64,000 nt of DNA from Bubalus kerabau (lineage: Eukaryota > Chordata > Mammalia > Artiodactyla > Bovidae): the NCBI RefSeq assembly GCF_029407905.1, contig NC_073627.1, positions 127,113,697 to 127,177,696 of the forward strand. The letters run 5' to 3'. Under the pieces are notes generated by a model. It was not told where the DNA came from. It searched no databases and was given only the letters and a program-made list of their open reading frames with translations. Of this stretch, positions 49,401 to 61,400 are shown piece by piece. Each line of letters starts with the position of its first letter. The stretch's first letter is position 1. The position numbers and the translations under genes were made by a program.

Positions 49401-52400
49401 CATTCCTTGTCCCCTCTCAGTTCAGTTCAGTTCAGTCACTCAGTCATGTACAACTCTTTGCGACCCCATGAATCGCAGCACGCCAGGCCTCCCTGTCCAT
49501 CACCAACTCCCGGAGTTCACCCAGACTCATGTCCATCGAGTCAGTGATGCCATCCAGCCATCTCATCCTCTGTTGTCCCCTTCTCCCCCTGCCCCCAATC
49601 CCTCCCAGCATCAGAGTCTTTTCCAATGAGTCAACTCTTCACATGAGGTGGCCAAAGTACTGGAGTTTCAGCTTTAGCATCATTCCTTCCAAAGAAATCC
49701 CAGGACTGATCTTCTTCAGAATGGACTGGTTGGATCTCCTTGCAGTCCAAGGGACTCTCAAGAGTCTTCTCCAACACCACAGTTCAAAAGCATCAATTCT
49801 TCGGCGCTCAGCCTTCTTCACAGTCCAACTCTCACATCCATACGTGACCACAGGAAAAACCATAGCCTTGACTAGACGAACCTTTGTTGGCAAAGTAATA
49901 TCTCTGCTTTTGAATATGCTATCTAGGTTGGTCATAACTTTCTTTCCAAGGAGTAAGCGTCTTTAAAAAAATAAAGACTGACACTGTTTCCCCATCTATT
50001 TCCCATGAAGTGATGGGAATGGATGCCATGATCTTCGTTTTCTGAATGTTGTGCTTTAAGCCAACCTTTTCACTCTCCACTTTCACTTTCATCAAGAGGC
50101 TTTTTAGTTCCTCTTCACTTTCTGCCATAAGGGTGGTATCATCTGCATATCTAAGGTTATTGATATTTCTCCCTGCAATCTTGATTCCAACTTGTGTTTC
50201 TTCCAGTCCAGCGTTTCTCATGATGTACACTGCATATAAGTTAAATAAGCAGGGTGACAATATACAGCCTTGATGTACTCCTTTTCCTATTTGGAACCAG
50301 TCTGTTGTTCCATGTCCAGTTCTAACTGTTGCTTCCTGACCTGCATATAGGTTTCTCAAGAGGCAGATCAGGTGGTCTCTACTTCCTATAATTTGGAAGG
50401 TTTTACTATTTCCATCATACGGCTCAGCATGTCTTGTTTTTATGTTAGCACTGATGCAACACTGCCTAGGATCCATTAATTCATTAAAAATTGTAATATT
50501 CTATTACTCTTTATTTATTAGGTAAAATGCTTTTTATATTGATCAACTGCCTCATATCAAACTATACTTAGTTGCATAATTTATATGAATTGGAAGGATA
50601 AGACCAACGAATTTATTTTCTATTGTTTTTTTTTGAAGTATCACTCATGAACTCATGGATTTTAACTCAGGTGGTAGTTTCAACACATTGTAGCTGTTAT
50701 GTTTATTGATTTTACCCTGCTGCTGCTGCTGCTAAGTCGCTTCAGTCGTGTCCGACTCTGTGCGACCCCATAGACGGCAGCCCACCAGGCTCCCCCGTCC
50801 CTGGGATTCTCCAGGCAAGAACACTGGAGTGGGTTGCCATTTCCTTCTCCGGTGCATGAAAGTGAAAAGTGAAAGTGAAGTCGCTCAGTCGTGTCCGACT
50901 CTTCGCGACCCCATGGACTGCAGCCTACCAGGCTCCTCCGTCCATGGGATTTTCCAGGCAAGGGTACTGGAGTGGGGTGCTATTGCCTTCTCCATGATTT
51001 TACCCTAGTCCCTCCATTTTCCTGGTTTTCCATAGTTCTAACTGTTCGTTTGCTTTCTACAATCAGGCAGCCATGTACAGGTCGCTTGCCCCCCACCCCC
51101 TTTTTTAAGGCTACCACTGGTTAAGAGAATATGTAACATGGTTAAGAGAATAGGTAACAAAGAAACATTGATGGACAACGAGAGGAATAAGTTTAACTTT
51201 CTGTAGACTCAATAATCAATGCTGTGGTAACTGCTGCTACTTCTGGTACAGCCTTACTTGGAGAAATGGGTCACCTAAAAGACCCTTTCCCCATTCCCCA
51301 TGCATGCCCCCCAGTGTCTCTAAATGCTAAATAGATGGTAACTTGTTAAATTTTATCGATGCTGACTACAATTAGCTATAAAATTTATGATACAGGTGAT
51401 ATATCTTTTATACCTCTATTTTATATTCTATAGGATACTTGGGTCAACTAATACAATTTATTGACTACTATGTTAAGGCCTTATTGGATGGAGAGTAAAA
51501 TGATATTGAGCCCTTAAATCTACATGATCAGAAGGCAAGACAACTGAAGGCAGGACATAATAATTATGCATAGTTGTATAACACCTATGAGGGCAAAAAG
51601 GAGAAAGACTCATACAGACCTGGGAATAGACCAGAACTGCCTTTCACAGAGGCAGCATTAGTTGGGTCTTGAAAGACAGCCATGTGTAAGAAGTGGGCAA
51701 AGTTCTTAAGAAGAATCAAGGGGAGTAAAGGCACTGAAGCAAGGATGTACAGGAGAGACTCAAAAAATGATGAGTACTCTGGAATAGGGAGTACTGGAGG
51801 CATGCATACTATGATAAAACCACAAATAGCAAATACTTTCTTGACTGGATTAAAGTACAACTTTGCAGAAGAGTAAACATGTCCACCCCAAATATAATTT
51901 AGAAAGAGACTCTAACGCCAAACACAAAATATTTTTCTTTTACTGGGTTCACTGTTTTTACCACTGATATGTATATGATCTGTTTAACAGAAAGCTGTCT
52001 TGCTTTCAGCAATATGACTTATGATAATTATAGTACAGAATGCCTAAAGGATAACCAACTCCTTTTCTTACTACTCTGTTCAAAACTAGCATAAACAGTG
52101 TAGAAACATAAAATTATTATAGCCCATTTCTCAAGAAATCTGAGACTGGAATCCAAAGGACACTGCAATGTGACTGTACATGCAGAAAGTAACATAACAG
52201 CATTTTAAAAATGACAAAAGAATACAGCATTTGGCCTGATTTCTTCCACATGCATTGAAAAGGGGGGAGGGATGCTGTAAGACTATGTGTGTCTTTCCTC
52301 TCTGTACCCAGATTCCATTTACCTAAAAACAAATAACAAAAAACCTGTTCCAGTATTTATACTGTATAGAGACCAAGTGAGGCTGGGGTAAGCAGCAGCC

Positions 52401-55400
52401 AGCCAGCAGTACCAAAACAAAGTCAGTCACTCACATTCAACATTTCCAAATCCAAATATGTCTCCCAACCCTTTAACTGTCCATTCTACTCCAAACCTCA
52501 AGTAATATAGCAATGTCAACATCATCTAAATTAAGTGGTATTATCCATTTGCCCTGACATCTTGGAGGTAGCCCTCCTCACAAGCTACTGCAGTCCTTTT
52601 GCAGAGCATCTTCTCTTGGAACCCTCCCACTCACAACCCTGACACTACCATAATCCCTTCAATGATCAAATCCTGTTGATTCTAGTGTTAAAATGTCTGT
52701 TAAAGTGTATTCTTTTCTACTTCAAGTCTTCATAGTTCACAACTTGCATGGTTTTATAATTTACTGTCTGGTAAAAACTGGTTACCTTGCCACCAACTCT
52801 GAACCACTTCATCTATTTCTTCATGCTACTAATTCTGACTCTTTAAGATAGCAATCTGATCGATAAACACCAAAATATTTAGTGGTTCCTTCCTCCCACA
52901 ATATTCAAAATTATGTTCATTCTGTACCAGGGCAAGCACAGGGCACTCAAATACAACCAGTTGAGTTTTTCAATCAAATCTCCAGTTTCTCCTCTCACTT
53001 TAGCCAGACATTATGTTCTTCCTCAAGAATATCCAGCATTCCCCTGCCTCAATCTTAGGCATGAAAAAGCTTTCCCATCCTTCAGGAACTGACTCTTCAC
53101 ACTTCTGTGGCCGCAAAATGTTTTCAGAATATCCAATCATAATTCATCATTTTCTCATTTACATTCTCTCACAGGAATTGTATGTAATTCTAATAGAGAA
53201 CACCAGTCTATCTTGTTATCATAACTATGTGGCACATGTTGAAATAATTTTTGATATATTTGTATCTTGAAATATACAGTGGATTTACCTAGTGTTTAAT
53301 TAGATGAATGAGTTGAGTAGTACAGTATTTTTATGCATACAAAGTTCTCCAAATCAACTCACAGTTCATCTACTAACCTCGTAATTTTCTACTTCTCCAT
53401 CTTCCACATCCAATTCAAAGCTGAAAGTTGGGCCCACTGCAGGTGGCACTGGAAGCATTGATCTGCAGTGAAAATAACCAACACAAGGACTGATACATTA
53501 ATGCATTATATCAGTGAACAGGATGAGAACATGGCCAGTGCTACAGGGATAAAGAATAATCAGTGTTGATCAGCGACAACCCTTTAAAGAAACTGATTTT
53601 ACTAGCAATAAACAATTAAAAACTGAATTAAAAGAATATCATTTGCAATAGCATAAAAAACATGAAATATTATAGATGAATTTAACAAAACATGTGCAAG
53701 ACCTGTAAAATAAAAACTGTAAAAATACTGCTAGGATAAATTTGAAAAGGTAATAGACAGAGAAATATACCATATAAGTAGGTCAGAAGATTTAATATTG
53801 TTAAAGATGTCAATTCTCCTCCAAAACTCATCTATGGATTTCATGTAATCCCTACCAAATTCCAGCTTTTTTAAAGTAGAAACTGATTTGCTGATTTTAA
53901 AATTTATATGGACATGCAAAAGACTTTAAATAAAATCAGTTTAAGAACAAAATTAGGAGATTTATAGTATCTGATTTTAAAATAAAGCTACAATTTTCAA
54001 AATAGTATGATATAGGCACATAGCCGTCTGGTATAAAAACAACATTCCCTAGCCTTTCTAGAAGTACTTACAGACATGCGTCTAGATTCTAACCAACAGG
54101 ATGTCGGCAGGAGTCACACATGCAACCTCTAGGAATTATCCTTGAGAGGAAGCAGGTAGGCAGAGAGATTCAGTTTCATTTTTGCTAGCTAGAATGTGGA
54201 TGTGATGGCCAGAGCCTGAGAAGTCATCTTATATCATGCAGAGGAAACCATAAAATTTTGAGGATGGTAGACCCATTCTTCAGAGTTATGGAGCTAACAG
54301 ACCATGTCTGAATCACCTAATTCTAGACTTCACTGCACGAGAAAGATAAAAAGAACTATGTTTAACGGTGTTTCTGTTACAAACCTAATCCTAGCAGAGT
54401 ATTTCTAAGGTACAGATATAACTTTTCTCTCTCGCTTCCCTTGAGAGAAGTGGCAGCATTAAATGCTAGATAACCATGGAAGGTGGCGAGTGACGCCTGC
54501 TGTGCAAGAGGCAAACCATTTAAGCTTCTCTACCTAACTTCTGGTGCACCCCTGCCCCTGCTCTTCTCTTTCAGCCTTAAATGGTCCCCCACTCCAACCT
54601 CTTAACATCAAATAAAAACAAGTATCTAAGACATATAAAATTGTTCATAAAAGGAAGAGTATCTCAAGGGTGTCAAAATTCAGAACTCAATAAAGAATAA
54701 GACAGAACTTACAACACATATGGTAGTAAGCTGGGATGGTAGGGGGGTGGTGGTATGGGCTGCTGGGATCGGTATCTACTGCGTCCTGTGAGCCTCCGAG
54801 GCATAAATGGAGGATAAGGCTGTAGAGAAAAAATGTTAAGACAATTTAACATCATTCCACATCCACAACTTTTTAAGGTGTTAAATAAAGTCTCTTCTTT
54901 TTTAAAAACCTAGAAAGTTACTTATTGTTCAAGGGTATTTAGTATTTCTTAAATGTTAACAAAGGTGCAGCAACTAGTTTAAAACAAGAATACTCTTAGG
55001 TGTGCTTCTAAACACAATTTTCCAACTGACTGCAAGAATACATTTAGAATTCAAAACATGTAGAGTTATACTGAAGCAGAACTCAAAACAAGTTAGTTAC
55101 CAAAGCGAGGAATAAATTAATAACAACGAATGAAAACTTACTACTCCATATGAAACCTCCTGATGCAAAGGATCATGTGTTAGGAACTGCAAAGGAGCTG
55201 ATGGAGGTAATGTCGGGGGATGGGCAGATGGAGGGTAAGTAAAACCTCCCACAGGAAGATGTTCTCCTAAGAGTTCCACTTCGTTTTCTATCCTTTGCAG
55301 AGGCTGAGGGGGGGAAAAAGCAAACTAATATACTTCCAGTGTTTAGATAGATAGACTGTGCTTTATAACAAAAATCAAAAAACCCAAAGATATCTTTTGG

Positions 55401-58400
55401 GTCATGCCTTTCCTGATGTTCACATCAATCTAAATTCATACATGTGGACGTATAGCCTACAGTAAAATCTTACTGCCTTTAACTGAATTTCATAAGAAAA
55501 TCTCTCAAGCATGTTATTACACATTTCCACTATTCACTATAGGATACATATCTTTCACTATTTGAACTTTCCCTTAAAAATGATATAAGGAAAGACAAAA
55601 AGTCATGTAGTAAGCCAGTTACACGAAAGTTGAAGTTACTTAAGTCATGGCACACTGAACTACATCAATTTCAGACACAACCTTTTAACAGACGAAATCA
55701 AAGATGGTGTATACTGTAAATGAGAACTAGGGCTAAATAGTATAGAACACAGCAGGCAGTTATTTTATAGTAGAAAGCTTACGGGCTTTGGCATTAGACA
55801 AACTCTTGGTGCTGTAAATAATGAGCCCTGTGGCTCTTATAGAAATTACTTAATCTGAACCTTAATACTGTCAGCTGTAGAACTGACATGTTCACAGCCT
55901 ACTTCCGAAGTGTGATCTGAACACCAAGACAATGTTCAGAAAGCACACAGAGCTTTGCAAAGCACATAGCCTATGTTGCCCCCTCCCCCCAATCTTTTAT
56001 AAAAAAATAGCTTGAGATAAAATTCACATACTATAAAATTCACCCTGCTAAGGGGTACAATTCAGTGGATTTTAGTATATTCACAAGAGTTGTACAATCA
56101 TCACCACTGTCTAATTTCCCTCAGACATTCCCAAGTTCTAGACAACTGCTAATGTACTTTATATTTCTATATACTTGCTTATTTTGGATATCTCATATAT
56201 ATGGAATCACACAGGATGTGGCCCTTGTATCTGGCTTCTTTCACTTAGCATGGTTTCAAGGTTCATCCATCTTGTAGTCTGTATATTAGTACTTTGTTCT
56301 TTTTGGAGTTGAATAATCATCTACTGGATGCATATACCATGCCTTGTTTATCCACTCATCAGTTAATGGACATCTGGAATGTTTCCACTTATGGCTATCA
56401 GGAATAATGTTGCTATGAACATCTGTGTACACATTCTGGGGCTGATGCTTTCAATCTGATCTCTTGGGAACAAACGTTAGTCTAACTTCTTCCCACAGTT
56501 AAGAGAATAGCAACACATTATTCAAATACAAGTAACTGCTAACAGTTACTTTGGAAAGTTATGTATGCTTGTATGATGGCTAAATTTAGTTTTAACCTTG
56601 AATTCCCAGGTACTGGAAGCTTCCTAAGGAACATCCTGGCATGAATCCTGTCCTGATTCTAATAAAAGATTTTCTTGTGGGAGTAGTTTCAACTTTTCAG
56701 ATTAGCCAAACTTCTGTCATAACTGGCTTCTAGTTTTCAGGAAAGCAGCCAGGTAAGCTCGTATCTCACCTCTTCCTGAGCCTAAGCATGGTGTATAAAT
56801 CCTAAGTAAAGCATGGTCAGGCTCTGTTAGGATAAACCATCAAGCTCCATTCACAAGGCCATTTCCACTCAAAGCACTTCCATATGTTCTTTCCCTTATT
56901 CTCCTCTAATCATGGTTCAGATGTTCAACTTGGCCTGTCTAGAAAACAATGGGGCCTTCTTCCTGTGTGTGTTTCCCCACACTGATCCCTCCAGCCCCTG
57001 GAAATATTATGCCTCTCAGCTATATTCCAGCTCCAGGACAGACTGAACTATGCAAACAGAGTATCTCAACTACTTTTCATCAGAACACAGCATAAAACCA
57101 CCCTTTGGAAAAAAACAATTGAGGTTCAAAGGATTACTTACTGGCCTAAATGAATATAAATATTATTCTAACAAGTATAAACATTTTTATAATATTTTCA
57201 TTTTCCCATTTTAGAAACGTATGAAAGGAAAAACTAGAACTGTGTTTTTTTCCTCCAGATTCAATTTCCAAAGGATTGCAGATACAAAAGAATAAATTTG
57301 ATTAGACAAGTTTCATATAAAATAACTAGAAAAACTTAATAAACCAAGTAACTGTAGGTACAATTATTGCTTATATATATTTCTAGGTGTGGGGGTTCTT
57401 AGTTCTTTTAAGAACCAGGAAAGTGTCATAGTTACAATTTTTAAATGATAACAACTTAAACATCTACTAAATTAATCTGCCTTTTACATCTAAACATTCT
57501 GTAAAAGTTAAAGACAGAAGAGATACCTACCGATCGAGACTGCTGTGTTTGGAAAGGGACAAACTGGCTTGGAGGCGGCAAATGAGGAGGGTGATGGGGA
57601 GAAAGATGGGGAGGATGTAAAATAAACGGATCACTGGAAATAAGGGGTGGAAATGCAGCATACGGTACTGGTAAGTGCTGAACAGAACATGCTTGAAGCA
57701 TCTGTAAGAGAAATCATTTTTTGTTGAGAGTATCAGAATATATTAATTAAAAAAAAAACTATACAATCAGATTGAAATGTTACTCCCAGAATCATAAAAA
57801 TGTCTTAATAACCTATAGTAACAATGAGATACTTATACATTTTTGCATTTATTAGTAAAATAAATTGTAACTAGTAATAATTCTGGATTTTACATAGCTC
57901 TTATTAATCAATCAAAACACCTATCTTTTACTTAAGCTTTTGTAATACCTATGAAAATGAAGGGAAAGTGCCACAGAGAAGGAATCTCTTCCCACTTGGC
58001 TTAAAATGTAGCAGACATTACTACTTTCCAAGAAGCTCTCCTTTTCAATCTTGTAGATTTTTTTATTTCTAAGAGCCCAATTCACAACTAAATGCTTTAT
58101 GATCTCTCAATATTTTAGTTTGCTAATTTAGCACATTGGTTCTATAATCTATTAATGAGAAACCATGCATGGGTAAATTAATCTGTTAAATTGGTGTTAA
58201 TATTTGTATGTATGTGTTTGTTTTAATCTCAAATTCAGACAGGATTATTAGGATTATATTAAGATTTAGCAAAGTGCTTTACTTTGAAGACTTTATTGAC
58301 CTTAGACCAGTCATTTAAATTCTCTGGTTTTCAGCAACCTATTTTTCAAATAAGGGGGCTGAACTAGGGGCTGGTAAAGGACAAAGTGTAAGAGGCAAAG

Positions 58401-61400
58401 AAGTGAGTGTGAACTCCTGTTTTCTCATGCTAATTGCTTCTATGATATTAAGCACACCATTTTGAATTTCATCATTTAGAAAATGAGGGTACTATTTTCA
58501 TCACAGGCTTCCTATAGTATGGAATAAGTAAGTCTAAGCAACTCAAAGTGCCTATTAAAAACCCAGCAAGTGCTGAGACTATTAATGTTGATCACCAAAT
58601 TCTCTGAGACTTAATTACTAATCAGTTCAATATCCTAAGTTAAAACCTGAAGGACAATCTTTATTAAGGTTTAATTATAAACAGTGCAGACATGTGAAGG
58701 AACACGCTTTGACCTTCAAAGAATGTTAAAATATGTGTAATTTAATTAATGTAAAAACATATGAAGTTTTAAAGCTAATTCTACTTTACTGTTACTGTAT
58801 AGGTGCAACTGAGATTTCTGTTGCAATAAAACTGCATTTTTTTACTTGAAAGTGAAAAGCTCCAAGTCTCTTGTGTTTTGTTTATATAACATATTTAGCC
58901 ACTCTATAGAAGTACTGTGCAGACTTACTGGAGGAGGCACACTACAGACAGGGAGGTGCTGTCCACTGAAAACCACAGAGCATCCTGGGACCTGTTGTGT
59001 ACTGCAAGCAGGGATGTGCTGGCCTGTGCAGAGGGGAATCCCATGTGGTGCCACTGTTGTTACTGTGTAAGAAACAGGGACGGTGCCCTGATGGAGCTAT
59101 TAGAAAAGAGAAACAGAACAGAAAGATGTGAGTGTGAGTTTGGATAAACTTTTAACAGTTTGGATAAAACATCAATTATTAAAAATTAAAATCTGGGCAT
59201 TTGTTGATTCTACTCTTAGCTGCAAAGATTGTTCACAATGTACTTCTGCAACAGTTTCAACCAAAATATTCTTGTTACTGTAGAGAAAAGCTGTTTCAAG
59301 AGCAGTATATGATATCCATTGAACTGGGCCTGACTCTTCACTCAAAAAAACTTGTGAAGTCCAGGAGATAATGAACTGCTATATTAACTCTTCAAGCCTG
59401 CTCTATAGAGCAGAAAACTTTTCTAAGGAGGAAATCTGAAAAAAAGAAACATGTCTGCTAATAACCTGCTCACATTCAACAGGAGGGAAAAAACCATTTG
59501 TTTAATCCAACTAGTGAAACGGAGAAGGCAACGGCACCCCACTCCAGTACTCTTGTCTGGAAAATCCCATGGATGGAGGAGCCCGGTGGGCTGCAGTCCA
59601 TGGGGTCGCTAAGAGTTGGACACGACTGAGCGACTTCACTTTCACTTTTCACTTTCATGCACTGGAGAAGGAAATGGCAACCCACTCCAGTGCTCTTGCC
59701 TGGAGCATCCCAGGGACGGGGGAGCTTGTTGGGCTGCCGTCTATGGGGTCGCACAGAGTCAGACACGACTGAAGCGACTTAGCAGTAGCAGCAGCAGTGA
59801 AACGTTACGTAGCATTTTTAAAAAAATAAATAATTCCCTTGTCCCCTGGTCATTTTATTCCCATCCTATCTATTTGGAAGCAAATGACATTTAAAAATGT
59901 GTCCTCCTCTATCATTCTCCATGAGCATATAAACATATGCATGAACTACTGTCATGATTGTTTTTGTTCTTAACAGAAATGAGATATTACCCTGCAACTT
60001 ACTTTTTCCAATTAATATTGTAGATATCTCTTTAAAGAAATTAAAGCCAATTCATTCTTTTTGACACTAACAAGATATTTCAAATACAGTCATCACTTTA
60101 ACACAATCCTATCATTCATATACTAAAGGACTTTACCTTGTATAACCTTTTACCAATACAAATAACAGCCATAAAAAACATCACTGAACATATATCCTTA
60201 CACATTAGTTTCATTTATTTCACAGGGATTACTGGGTAAAGGGGTGAATGTATTTTAAACTTTAGCAAAAGTCTGGATGGATTAAATCCCAATCCCAATG
60301 GTAGTTAACAAGACTCTCAGCACCTCCACTCAAGGCAGATGTACAATATTTGCATAAGCATGCTTGCTTGTTATATACAAATACTACAATAGGGGAAGGG
60401 GGAAAAACCAGTATCTACCGGATTTACTTTAAATTTGTATTTCTCAGATTAGAGAGGTTGAACATCTTTTAATATGCTTATTAATCATCTAGATTTCCTT
60501 TTATGTAAATAATCTATATCCTTTGTTCACTGCCCACTTTCTATAAGGCTGTCCATTCATATTAACTTATAGTTTGGCTTTTTACTTAGAGATAGATGTA
60601 GTATTTTCTCAGTCTATGATTTCTCTTTTGATAAATCTTTTATTTAATGGTAAATCAACATTCCCCTTTCCTCTAAACTGAACTACCTCTTTCTTTCTAT
60701 TCAGTAACTTCCCAAACATACCTAGATCTATTTTGTGCCAAATTTGTGTTGTCTCAATTATAGTCTCTTACTAGAAAAGTCAGTATCTAGTAAAACAAGT
60801 TCTTCTCATTATCATACTTTCTTCTCATTTTATTTTTGGGCCATTTTTTATACATTTATTCTTATGTAAATAACCTCAAATAATTTTATTCAGTTTCAAA
60901 ATCCACTGGAATCCTAATTTATATTAACTGTACTAAATGTTATTTTACAAAAAACAATTTTATATTCAGTCTTTTTGTTCATGTCACTACATGATCACTA
61001 CTACAGTACTATACCTCCAAGAAATTAGGTTTCTTCATAAATACTACTACTTACTAAATTTATTACTCAAAATTCTTTTGTAAGTTTGGAGGCTTTGTTA
61101 TATTGCTGATAGGTTACTTTTGTCTATTTCCATACCAGATTTCTTAATTATTCTGGCAAAAATGCCTTCATACAGCTTTATAATTAGTCCTAATAATTGG
61201 AAGAGCTACTCTGCCCAACTTGCTCTACTTCAAAATTATACACCAAAAGTTCTCTTAATTGGCTTAAAACACATTGTTGGGTCCCACACCTGATAAATCT
61301 AGTGTATAGTTTGAGAATCTGCATTTTTAATAAATGTCCAGGTGCTGCTGCTGCTGATTAGCTAATTCAAGACATACTTTGAGAACCACCTGGCCTCAGA

